Shown here: one piece after another, positions 17,678-25,267 of the stretch
How the letters are laid out: each line of letters opens with the position of its first letter
How positions within the stretch are numbered: the stretch's first letter is position 1
The notes under the pieces: generated by a model
What the model was told of the DNA's origin: nothing
The model's database searches: none
Seen by the model: only the letters and a program-made list of their open reading frames with translations
Translations under genes and position numbers: made by a program
NCBI RefSeq assembly: GCF_000315485.1
Contig: NZ_JH992940.1
Span: forward strand, 1,276,164 to 1,340,163
Source: Bacteroides oleiciplenus YIT 12058
GTDB taxonomy: Bacteria; Bacteroidota; Bacteroidia; Bacteroidales; Bacteroidaceae
Direction of reading: 5' to 3'
Length of the DNA: 64,000 bases

Positions 17678-17989
17678 ATGTTTAATGAATTGAAAACGAA
17701 AGACGATGCGTGGATGCAGTCCATCCACGAGCGTATCGACCGGCTGTCGGCGATGATTGACGGCATTTTCGGAGATGGCGCGGTTCCGCCAAAAGAAGAC
17801 GTGTACCTGTGCGACAGTGAGGTGGCGTGTATGCTGAAAGTCAGCCGCAGGACATTGGGCGAGTATCGGAGCAACGGCACGCTGCCTTACTATGTACTTG
17901 GTGGCAAGGTCTTGTACAAGAGGAGCGAGATCGAGCAGGTGTTGGAACGGGAATATAGGAGTGTCGGCAAGGCGCGGGGAAGCGGATGA
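17678..17989 (+). CDS. excisionase-like helix-turn-helix protein (second of the pair)
   Basis: The 103-residue protein has an N-terminal helix (MQSIHERIDRLSAMIDGIFG) and a C-terminal HTH_17 domain (LCDSEVACMLKVSRRTLGEY, then RSNGTLPYYVLGGKVLYKRS). It is the usual second HTH gene of Bacteroides mobilizable elements, where the pair precedes primase and mobilization genes. It is intact but its 5' region has been replaced by the right end of the IS, so expression is doubtful. The downstream replication and mobilization genes are missing. It would act as a DNA-bending or regulatory factor on the element; the repeated AGACTGT sites just downstream are possible targets. Confidence 0.75.
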   Translation: MFNELKTKDDAWMQSIHERIDRLSAMIDGIFGDGAVPPKEDVYLCDSEVACMLKVSRRTLGEYRSNGTLPYYVLGGKVLYKRSEIEQVLEREYRSVGKARGSG

Positions 17990-18341
17990 AGATTCCATTT
18001 ACCTGTTTTTTACGCACTTGTACAGGCTGCGGGCATTAAGACTGTCCGCATAAAGGCTGGACGTTTGCGTGCGCCAGCCACAGACTGTTTTTTAGAGGTG
18101 AGGGAGTTTGCCGTCTGGAAAAAGAACCTCTTTTTGGACTTTGGCACAAAGTCGTCCCCTGCCCGGTATCAGACTGTAATTCCTGTATGCAATCCTTTTC
18201 TGACTGTTCTCGTAACAGTCTGTTTCAATCCTGCCTGACCTTTGTTTACTTTTCATAAAGAGACTGTACCGCCTTTGTGACCGGGATATGAAACCGAAAG
18301 ATTGTTTTTGACGGTTGCTAAAAAAGAAAAATCAAAGGTGT

Positions 18342-18372
18342 TTTGCATGTTCCGTAAAAAATCGTACCTTTA
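18342..18372 (+). promoter_or_regulatory. Bacteroides-type promoter, orphan
   Basis: TTTG (18342-18345) and TACCTTTA (18365-18372) are 19 bases apart, one mismatch from consensus. No intact gene follows closely; it probably drove the missing gene downstream of the HTH pair. Confidence 0.55.
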
Positions 18373-18666
18373 CATAAAGTGAGTTGCACATCAACGCAAT
18401 TGATGCAAGTATGTAGAAACCAGAACGGTTGCCAACTCGTTACCTCGTTTTTTGATGATCCGCATAAACTTTTATTCTTAGCGGATTATGTGATTCTTTC
18501 AAAAATAATCTCTATTTTGGGAATACGGCTTTCTGAATATCGGAAATTCTATGTGCCTGCCGTTTTACATCCCCTCCCTACAATCTACAACGACATGCTA
18601 TCAGAACACTTCCCCATAAAATTTCTATTTTTCCTGTGAAATTATTCTCTTATTCAAAAAAAATAG

Positions 18667-18674
18667 TATCTTTG
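18667..18674 (+). promoter_or_regulatory. -7 box for the DUF4421 gene
   Basis: TATCTTTG is a perfect TAnnTTTG box about 150 bases before the gene, leaving a long leader. The -33 region has no clear TTTG. Confidence 0.5.
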
Positions 18675-18822
18675 TCCTATAAAAGTTGTTCATAAGTATG
18701 AGACTGTAAAGTACTGAAATTAGCACAATCTCCAAATCGTTACCTTAGACTTTTCAGAACTTCCATAAGCGTTTGTCTTTCAAATTAATCCATCAAATTG
18801 ATAAGAATTTAAAATAAGGTTG

Positions 18823-19914
18823 ATGTTGAAAGGCTTTGTCGTCTGGTTATGTATGTTATTGCCGCTCGCTTTGTTTGCTCAAAACAGAGGGAACGACTCT
18901 ATTGTATACGACAGCATCAAAAAACAACAGGGAGGCTTCATGAAAGTAATAAAGAAGTTCCTCAACTTCAATGACTTTGATACCACCTACATAAGTCCCA
19001 ATCGCTACAACTACGCCTTAATGCTGGATCATTTCACAAATTACGAGTATTACTCCGTAGGTACTTCTGCCCCCGAACCCCAACGGCTGCGCTTCACCCC
19101 CAACCCTCATAATAAGATAGGCGCTTATTTTGGTTGGCGCTGGATATTCTTAGGGTGGTCTGTGGATACAGACGGACTCATCGGAAAGAAAAGCGGAAAA
19201 AACAGGGGAACAGAATTTGACCTCAGCCTTTATAGTTCAAAGTTAGGTGTGGATATATTCTATCGCCGCACAGGAAACGATTATAAGATACACAATGTGA
19301 CAGGTTTCTCAGACCGCATTCCTTCTAATTACTCCGAGGACTTCAACGGTTTGAAAGTGAACATGAAAGGGTTGAACCTATACTACATCTTCAATAACCG
19401 GCACTTTTCTTATCCGGCAGCTTTCAGCCAGTCCACCAACCAGCGCCGAAATGCAGGTTCGCTCATAGCCGGGCTTTCCGTGTCTACACACAATCTGAAG
19501 TTCGATTATACAAAACTGCCCGAAGTGATTCAGGAAACGATGAACCCCGGCATGAAAGTAAGGCACATAAAATACACAAACATCAGCCTCAACTTCGGCT
19601 ATGCCTACAACTGGGTGTTTGCACGTAACTGCCTTGCCTGTCTGTCGCTCTGCCCGGCAGTTGCTTATAAGACTTCGCGGATTGAAAAGGCGGCGGAAGA
19701 GCCAAGTGAATGGTATAAAAACTTCAATATAGACTTTATATTGCGGGCAGGCGTAGTATATAATAACAGTAAATACTTTGTAGGCACCTCATTCCTGGGC
19801 AGAACGTACGATTACTACCGGGATAATTTTTCCCTGAACAACGGATTTGGTACGCTGCAAATATATGCCGGATTCAACTTCTACCTGAAGAAGGAACACC
19901 GGAAGAAGAAATAA
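18823..19914 (+). CDS. DUF4421 outer-membrane beta-barrel protein
   Basis: The protein has a signal peptide (MLKGFVVWLCMLLPLALFAQ), a short basic segment (FMKVIKKFLNFNDFDTTYIS) typical of DUF4421, and then alternating strands with aromatic ends, such as IGAYFGWRWIFLGWSVD and FGTLQIYAGFNFYLKK at the C-terminus. It is very probably an outer-membrane barrel of unknown function, 363 residues, the normal family size. I use the ATG at 18823; a TTG just before is less likely. It marks the return to standing chromosomal genes after the mobile wreckage and is transcribed alone, converging with the DUF4250 gene. Confidence 0.85.
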   Translation: MLKGFVVWLCMLLPLALFAQNRGNDSIVYDSIKKQQGGFMKVIKKFLNFNDFDTTYISPNRYNYALMLDHFTNYEYYSVGTSAPEPQRLRFTPNPHNKIGAYFGWRWIFLGWSVDTDGLIGKKSGKNRGTEFDLSLYSSKLGVDIFYRRTGNDYKIHNVTGFSDRIPSNYSEDFNGLKVNMKGLNLYYIFNNRHFSYPAAFSQSTNQRRNAGSLIAGLSVSTHNLKFDYTKLPEVIQETMNPGMKVRHIKYTNISLNFGYAYNWVFARNCLACLSLCPAVAYKTSRIEKAAEEPSEWYKNFNIDFILRAGVVYNNSKYFVGTSFLGRTYDYYRDNFSLNNGFGTLQIYAGFNFYLKKEHRKKK

Positions 19915-19924
19915 TCAATGCGAA

Positions 19925-20101
19925 TCACCAGAACTTGTTATGCTCTGCACTATACTCAAATCCGGCAGACTGCAACAGCCCTACAATCGTTTCTTTGTTC
20001 ACATTCATATCATCGCAGAGCTCATCCAGTGAAGAATAACAATCACGCAATTTTGTATTGATGAAGCTGAAAAGCATCATCGGATCTTTAGGCAATTCCA
20101 T
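19925..20101 (-). CDS. DUF4250 small protein
   Basis: The 58-residue product begins MELPKDPMMLFSFINTKLRD and ends SAGFEYSAEHNKFW, which is the whole DUF4250 family pattern: a small, possibly helix-turn-helix-like fold with a conserved DPxMLxSxxNxKLRD start. The function is unknown. I start at the ATG at 20101; the 11 upstream codons are not family-like. It lies 55 bases after the STN-domain gene on the same strand, but is more likely a separate conserved housekeeping gene than part of that signalling unit. Confidence 0.85.
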   Translation of the reverse strand: MELPKDPMMLFSFINTKLRDCYSSLDELCDDMNVNKETIVGLLQSAGFEYSAEHNKFW

Positions 20102-20156
20102 TTTTATACTAATACTTATTGATTCCGGCTGCAAAATTACAACTATCCGGATAATC

Positions 20157-21710
20157 TTATTCTTCCTGCGGACCTATTTTTTCTATCTTTAACGCTACTT
20201 TCTCTATAATCTTACTGAGTTCCTCTTCCAGTGGAATGACATTGAAATCCTCCCAGAAGTTTTTGTCATACTTGAAGTCTTCCTCGGCAAGAACTGTACG
20301 TGTCGGCAGCCTTTCGGCACGTGGGAAACGAGTTACATTCTCATTGTCTACCCTGCATGTCACCATCTCAAACCATGTGTGCAGAATGGGATTGCTTGAG
20401 AAAGCACGTTTCCGCTTCATCCTGAAATACTGGTCGCCACGAATATGATGAATATAATAAGTCCCGTTCCAGGGCTTATAGGAGATGGTATATACTATTT
20501 TCTGGGCTGTCAGATTCACTTTCGGCGCCTGCCGGACTACAAAAATCCGCGTGGCTTTCTTGATGTATTTGGGCTGCATCTCAATACGGGCCTGCACCAA
20601 AGCCCCGTTTTCCGAGTCAATATACAGTGCTCCACAATAAAGCGGTTCCTTAACATCGTGCCTTTGCTCAAAATAGACCACATTAACACAACGGTCGTCT
20701 ATGAATGTGATGTCGCCGGAGGTATATACATACGGATTATTCAATTCATCAACAGAGAAAAAATCCGGCAGGTCTTTCATTATGTCCAGTTGCAGGCAGG
20801 CCTGGATGCCGGCTCTTATCTTAGCCACCAGGCTGTCGGTACTTTCCCGGTTGTCAATCCGGCTCATCTTTAACAGCTTCACTTGGTCGAACGCATTCTT
20901 TTCTTTCAAAGAAGTCTTATATACCTTGAAGACAGCTTCCGTCAGGCTTTGGAATTTATTCTTCAACTGAACCCCCTCACGATAGAATGTAGTCAGATAG
21001 ATGGGTTCCAATGAATAGTTTTCCTCCCGGCGTTCAAGCATTTCCCGTAGTAATTTCTTTGGTTCCACCAGCCTTATCAATACTTCCTGCAAAGGGACTA
21101 CTTTAGGTTCCAGATTCAGCACATTGTCACGACCAACCAACGTAGCCGCTTCAATAGTCTGTGCCATATAGCCTAAATGCGAAAACGAGAGAGTGCTGTT
21201 TTTCAGGGAGTCCGGCAAGTGAAGCCGGAACTCCCCATCTTTATTTGAAATATTACCTATTGAAGTTCCTTGAACTATGACGGATGCATTGGATACGGGT
21301 TCGCCCGTTTCCTTATCCCTCAAAGTGCCGGTGATAGTAAAGAAAACCGATTGAGGTATTTTTGCCACCTTTTCTGTTCTTACAATCTTTTCCACAGGAG
21401 GCAGAATCAGGATATGCTGCCCTATAACTTTAAGTTCTAATCTCTTATTACCTATTATTTCGTAAATAGCCTGCCGGACAGTGCACTTTTTCCCTTTCGT
21501 CTTCACTACCGCATCATTGTCCACTACCTTACTGTCATAAACAAAAAGGTATCCGGATTGCTCCGAGACTTTCCCCAACAACGCATATACCGTCCCCTTC
21601 GCCCGGGGCAACCTGATGATACGGTCCAGCACATCTCCCCCCTCCGCTTTCATGCTACCGATAACGAGGAGCAGTCCTAAAAGGATGATGAGGAAACGAT
21701 GCGGCTTCAT
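20157..21710 (-). CDS. STN plus carboxypeptidase-regulatory-like domain envelope protein, no TonB barrel
   Basis: The 517 residues comprise a signal peptide, an STN (secretin/TonB short N-terminal) domain near 30-105 (VYALLGKVSEQSGYLFVYDS), a carboxypeptidase-regulatory-like beta-sandwich near 125-210 (ITGTLRDKETGEPVSNASVI), and a C-terminal region of about 300 residues with the YLTTFYRE motif. No TonB plug or barrel follows. STN domains in FecA-type receptors contact FecR anti-sigma factors, and here a FecR gene lies directly upstream in the same unit. The C-terminal region is shared with the other flanking protein at 23.2-24.5 kb. It may be a non-transporting signal transducer or the output of the sigma factor. 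Confidence 0.8.
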   Translation of the reverse strand: MKPHRFLIILLGLLLVIGSMKAEGGDVLDRIIRLPRAKGTVYALLGKVSEQSGYLFVYDSKVVDNDAVVKTKGKKCTVRQAIYEIIGNKRLELKVIGQHILILPPVEKIVRTEKVAKIPQSVFFTITGTLRDKETGEPVSNASVIVQGTSIGNISNKDGEFRLHLPDSLKNSTLSFSHLGYMAQTIEAATLVGRDNVLNLEPKVVPLQEVLIRLVEPKKLLREMLERREENYSLEPIYLTTFYREGVQLKNKFQSLTEAVFKVYKTSLKEKNAFDQVKLLKMSRIDNRESTDSLVAKIRAGIQACLQLDIMKDLPDFFSVDELNNPYVYTSGDITFIDDRCVNVVYFEQRHDVKEPLYCGALYIDSENGALVQARIEMQPKYIKKATRIFVVRQAPKVNLTAQKIVYTISYKPWNGTYYIHHIRGDQYFRMKRKRAFSSNPILHTWFEMVTCRVDNENVTRFPRAERLPTRTVLAEEDFKYDKNFWEDFNVIPLEEELSKIIEKVALKIEKIGPQEE

Positions 21711-21731
21711 TACTTTATATATTTGAGGTTA

Positions 21732-22589
21732 TCATTCGGACAGAATCAACTTATCCCCTTCGCGGGAACACTTCAAAGCGAGTGCCCAGCAAATCAGTTC
21801 AGCCATCGCTTCGGGCGAACTGTCTTCAAACTCAATAGTCAGCTTCCGTTTGCCTAAAACGGATGAACCGGTCTTTATCTGCAAGTCAGAGGCTTCCGCA
21901 TTCACTACCCGCAAGACGTCTTCCAGACACTCGTCCTTGAAACGTATATTCCTAGTGTAGCGTCCGAATGCGTCGAAATCCGTCGTCTCGCTCAGTTGCA
22001 ACTGTTGCGCCTGCAGCGTAACGGTTTCTCCTGCGTTCACAAGCACGCTTTGCCCGCCTTGCTTCATAGATACCCTTACCTTGCCCCGCCTTACAGACAG
22101 TTTGAAAAGACCATCTTCATGGCTGCGGACATTGAAAGCCGTGCCCAGCACCTCTATCCGCACCTTTTCCGTCTCAATCAGGAAGGTTTGTTCTTGCTTT
22201 TTCGCCACGTCGAAGAAGGCTTCTCCCTGTAGGTTCACCATTCTTTTATCCGTAGCAAAATGTTCGGGATACTGCAAAGTGCTTTCTTGTGCCAGATAAA
22301 CTACAGAACCATCTTCAAGGGTAGTGACCAGTGTAGATGCTTCCTTGTTCTCTTGTGTCACCAGGTTAAGGTCTATGTTTTCACTTCCCGGCACCAACCA
22401 CAGGGTGGACGCCAGCCAGACAAAGCCCGCAATCACGGCAGCCGCCAGCGTTCCCCATTGCAGAAGAAGTTTGCGGCGCACTGCCCGTCCCCTCCCTGCT
22501 TCTGTCAGCAGGTGGTCTTCATCCAAACGGGCATACAAACGTTCCCATGCCTCATCCGTCTTTGTCCTATTTTTATTCACTTCAATCAT
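21732..22589 (-). CDS. FecR family anti-sigma factor
   Basis: The 285-residue protein has a cytoplasmic N-terminus, one membrane helix near 48-67 (WGTLAAAVIAGFVWLASTLW), a periplasmic FecR domain near 95-190 (LQGEAFFDVAKKQEQTFLIE, then VLGTAFNVRSHEDG) and a C-terminal DUF4974 domain near 205-285. It holds the partner ECF sigma factor at the membrane and releases it on an outer-membrane signal. Its start overlaps the sigma stop by four bases (ATGA), indicating translational coupling. The next gene carries the STN domain expected to touch it. Confidence 0.93.
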   Translation of the reverse strand: MIEVNKNRTKTDEAWERLYARLDEDHLLTEAGRGRAVRRKLLLQWGTLAAAVIAGFVWLASTLWLVPGSENIDLNLVTQENKEASTLVTTLEDGSVVYLAQESTLQYPEHFATDKRMVNLQGEAFFDVAKKQEQTFLIETEKVRIEVLGTAFNVRSHEDGLFKLSVRRGKVRVSMKQGGQSVLVNAGETVTLQAQQLQLSETTDFDAFGRYTRNIRFKDECLEDVLRVVNAEASDLQIKTGSSVLGKRKLTIEFEDSSPEAMAELICWALALKCSREGDKLILSE

Positions 22590-23137
22590 TTCGTAAGAAT
22601 ATAATTATCAATTTCATTTCGTAAGGTTCGGAGTGCTTTCGTCATCTCAGCCTCTACCGTCTTAACGGACAGAGAGAGTTGCGAGGCAATCTCCGCATAT
22701 TTCTTTCCTTCCATGCGATGCATTTCAAAAATCCGGAGCCTGCGCCCGGGCAGTTTATCAAGCGTGTGGCGAATCAGCCCCTGCAACTCTTCGTACTCCA
22801 TTTGCCGATGAGGATCGGAAACCGGTTCCGTGGCATTGCCTGCCAATACATACTCACGATACCGTTCTTTGACCTCTTTGTGCTGGCAATATTGGAGAGC
22901 CTCATTACGCACTGATTTGTATAGATAGCTCTTTACAGACTGGAAAATCTGCAAGTGTTCCCGGTCTTTCCAAAAGACGTAGAACAATTCTTCCACTATT
23001 TCCTCGGCAACCTCCATCTCTCCCGTAATACCTGCGGCATACCAGCAAAGAGGGGAATAGTAACGACGGAAGATTTCCTCAAACGCCTTTATATCGCCCT
23101 CTTTTATTTTAGTCAGTATGAACAGTTCATTCAGCAT
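22586..23137 (-). CDS. ECF RNA polymerase sigma factor (FecI-like)
   Basis: The 183-residue product has region 2 (FEEIFRRYYSPLCWYAAGIT and EEIVEELFYVFWKDRE) and region 4 (LDKLPGRRLRIFEMHRMEGK then KYAEIASQLSLSVKTVEAEM), in the form of the Bacteroidetes sigma-70 family that pairs with FecR. It overlaps fecR by four bases. Such factors are usually controlled by a TonB-dependent receptor in the same operon, which is absent here. A carboxypeptidase-regulatory-domain gene lies 49 bases upstream on the same strand and may be in the same unit or under this factor's control. Confidence 0.93.
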   Translation of the reverse strand: MLNELFILTKIKEGDIKAFEEIFRRYYSPLCWYAAGITGEMEVAEEIVEELFYVFWKDREHLQIFQSVKSYLYKSVRNEALQYCQHKEVKERYREYVLAGNATEPVSDPHRQMEYEELQGLIRHTLDKLPGRRLRIFEMHRMEGKKYAEIASQLSLSVKTVEAEMTKALRTLRNEIDNYILTK

Positions 23138-23186
23138 ATCCCGGAATTATTGTTGGTCTCCAAATATAAGCAAAACTATCTGAAAT

Positions 23187-24455
23187 CTAACGCGATTGCT
23201 TTTTCAATTTGCTCACTGCATGCTCCAGAGACTCTGTAGGTTCAATAATATTGTATGCATTCCAGAAGTCTTCATTCCAATATACATCTACCATATCATA
23301 GAACACTTGTTTTTCCTTAAAAGCCTTCTTGCTGGGAATAGCCGCGAAGTTATTCTCCTTTCTGTCCGTCACCACCATTTCAGAAAATGCCGTGTAGCTT
23401 GAAGAGAACAAACGCTTTTTCCAGTCGCATTTGAAGCGGATTTCATTCCGGATATAGTTCAGGTACGTCTTTCCATTCTTTTCTTTATACGTCACCAGAT
23501 AGGAAACTTCCTGCGGTCTGAAGCGCAGTCCGAGAGGCTTCTTGTGGAGAATAGCTTCCACAGCTTTCACCCTGTTCTGCATGTCCAGTGAGAATTCCGC
23601 ACGGGTAAATGCCAGTTTCTCGAAGTCGATATAAAGCTTTCCGTAGAACAACGCATACATCAGGCTGACTCTGGGACGGAAACTTACCACATACTGCATA
23701 CGGTTGTCCAGGTTCACAGGTTCCTCGATGTGAAAATCATAGTAATTCAGATTTTCCATACTCAGCAATGCATCCCCGTTCTTCACAATATCCAGATAGA
23801 TGGACAGATTAGGGCCTCCCACTACCTTGACCGCCAGCGTATCGCTCGTCTTTTGGCTCAACAGGCGGCGCCCCCTCTGCAACTGCACTTTGTCACCCGC
23901 CGGGTCACGGTCACTGTAGGCTGTTTTAGACACATCTATAACAGCTTCCGACACACTGATGTAACGGCGCCTCTTCTGCACAGTTTCCCGATAGAATGCA
24001 GTCAGCAGGTTTTTATCTGCAGCATAGTTCACCGGGATTTTCTTAATAGCCTCTTCCACAAGAGCCCGGCCATTATTGCCGAAAATGACAATTTCACTCA
24101 GCAGATTAGGGGCAGGCAGCATCCAGATTGTCAGGTTGGATACATCTTTATTTTCCTTCAGGGAGATTTGAGTATTAAGATATCCGATATGGGAAACTTC
24201 CAATCCATGAACAACTTCCGCATCCTTAATCTTCAGAGAGAACACACCGTCAGCATTTGTAACGGTTCCGATATTCGTACCGGGAACAGACACATTCACG
24301 TTTTCCAGCTTCCGCTTGTTATCCTTATTCTTCACTACCCCTGTGATAGTGAAATAGCTTTCAACTTCGTCCTGTGCCCATAGAGGTGAAACGCCCAACA
24401 GCAAAAATGCCATCAACCACCCGACTGTAATTCCAACTAACTTTTTCATCTTCAT
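23187..24455 (-). CDS. carboxypeptidase-regulatory-like domain envelope protein
   Basis: The 422-residue protein has a signal peptide (LVGITVGWLMAFLLLGVSPL), a carboxypeptidase-regulatory-like sandwich near 35-115 (ITGVVKNKDNKRKLENVNVS), and a long C-terminal domain with NLLTAFYRETVQKRRRYISV. That motif and the order of what follows match the STN protein on the other side of the sigma/FecR pair (YLTTFYREGVQLKN), so the two are paralogues, this one lacking the STN domain. It is likely periplasmic or outer-membrane associated. Enzymatic function is not visible. It is the first gene of a minus-strand group ending near 20.1 kb. Confidence 0.8.
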   Translation of the reverse strand: MKMKKLVGITVGWLMAFLLLGVSPLWAQDEVESYFTITGVVKNKDNKRKLENVNVSVPGTNIGTVTNADGVFSLKIKDAEVVHGLEVSHIGYLNTQISLKENKDVSNLTIWMLPAPNLLSEIVIFGNNGRALVEEAIKKIPVNYAADKNLLTAFYRETVQKRRRYISVSEAVIDVSKTAYSDRDPAGDKVQLQRGRRLLSQKTSDTLAVKVVGGPNLSIYLDIVKNGDALLSMENLNYYDFHIEEPVNLDNRMQYVVSFRPRVSLMYALFYGKLYIDFEKLAFTRAEFSLDMQNRVKAVEAILHKKPLGLRFRPQEVSYLVTYKEKNGKTYLNYIRNEIRFKCDWKKRLFSSSYTAFSEMVVTDRKENNFAAIPSKKAFKEKQVFYDMVDVYWNEDFWNAYNIIEPTESLEHAVSKLKKQSR

Positions 24456-24714
24456 ATGATTTTAAAGGTGAACAATTCTTGTTTTCTACTTATAAGATCG
24501 TTCAGAACAGAAAAACCCTATCGATTTGCGAAGAAAAAAACAAGGAAAAAGTTTCCTATAGGAAATATTTCCAACAATCATCACTCAGACACCTAATAAG
24601 CAAAAGAATGTAAAAACAGCAAATAAGCCTTTGCAAATGTGAACATTGATTTAAACTTATTGTTCTCTTGCGATGAATAGACAAAGTATTCACCTTACAA
24701 AACATTTAACACCT

Positions 24715-25179
24715 ATGAGAACAATTCATCTGATAGTCATTCATTGTTCCGCAACAAAGGAAAATGATACATTAACGGAAATGGAGTTAGAAAAATCGCA
24801 CCGGCAACGTGGGTTAAATGGTACCGGCTACCATTATTATATCCGGAAGAACGGAGATATAAAGAACACACGTCCTATCCGAAAGCCGGGAGCGCATGCC
24901 AGAGGACATAATATTAGTAGCATTGCTATATGCTATGAAGGTGGCCTCAACCGCCACGGAGTACCCAAAGATACACGTACCGAATGGCAAAAACATTCTA
25001 TGATAGTCCTGCTCAAAACACTTCTCATCGATTTCCCCAAATGCCACATCTGCGGACATCGTGATTTACCTCAAATGGCAGATGACAACTTACAGGTAGA
25101 GCCGGAATCATGGCTGGAAGAATGTCCCTGTTTTGACACAGCCAGAGAATATGGTTATTTGCAGGAAGGCCGATTCTAA
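24715..25179 (+). CDS. N-acetylmuramoyl-L-alanine amidase (Amidase_2 type)
   Basis: The 154-residue product opens MRTIHLIVIHCSATKE with the first zinc His in IHCSAT, then has GTGYHYYIRKNGDI, the second His in ICGHRDLP, and Cys in ECPCFD where T7 lysozyme has its third ligand. These phage-derived amidases cut the bond between muramic acid and the peptide. There is no signal peptide, so release would need lysis or another export route. I prefer the ATG at 24715, as the 14 preceding codons are not family-like. It stands alone between the sigma cluster and the GH31 gene; such amidases are often prophage or conjugative-element leftovers in Bacteroides. Confidence 0.88.
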   Translation: MRTIHLIVIHCSATKENDTLTEMELEKSHRQRGLNGTGYHYYIRKNGDIKNTRPIRKPGAHARGHNISSIAICYEGGLNRHGVPKDTRTEWQKHSMIVLLKTLLIDFPKCHICGHRDLPQMADDNLQVEPESWLEECPCFDTAREYGYLQEGRF

Positions 25180-25208
25180 ATCTTCCGAAAGTAGCGCTTA
25201 AAACAGAA

Positions 25209-25246
25209 GAAGGTGCGTCAGATTGGTTTCTGATGCACCTTTTTCT
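25209..25246. terminator. bidirectional hairpin between amidase and GH31 genes
   Basis: AAGGTGCGTCAGA and TCTGATGCACCTT pair with one mismatch around a short loop and are followed by T5 on the plus strand. It lies between converging genes. Confidence 0.75.
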
Positions 25247-25267
25247 ATAATAAAATCTCGTTTCTTT

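Larger units (their letters stand above)
17990..18822 (+). other. long noncoding stretch with AGACTGT repeats and two promoters
   Basis: No supported gene occurs here. The 7-mer AGACTGT appears at 18039, 18082, 18171, 18261 and 18701 on the plus strand and at 18215 on the minus strand, with TGACTGT at 18201. This is far more than chance for such a length, suggesting a protein-binding array left by the mobile element. A promoter lies near 18342-18372 and a -7 box near 18667. The 86-codon frame starting at 18379 has no recognisable features. Confidence 0.6.

Noticed and set aside
2108..18451. The 14-mer CGTTACCTCGTTTT occurs at 2108 and 18438, suggestive of attachment-site cores around the island.
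   Set aside because: Several exact 14-mers are expected to repeat by chance in 64 kb, the left copy lies inside (not outside) the integrase remnant, and no longer flanking identity is seen.
18379..18639. 86-codon plus-strand frame after the orphan promoter.
   Set aside because: No family features, composition like noncoding DNA; probably degenerate sequence of the element.
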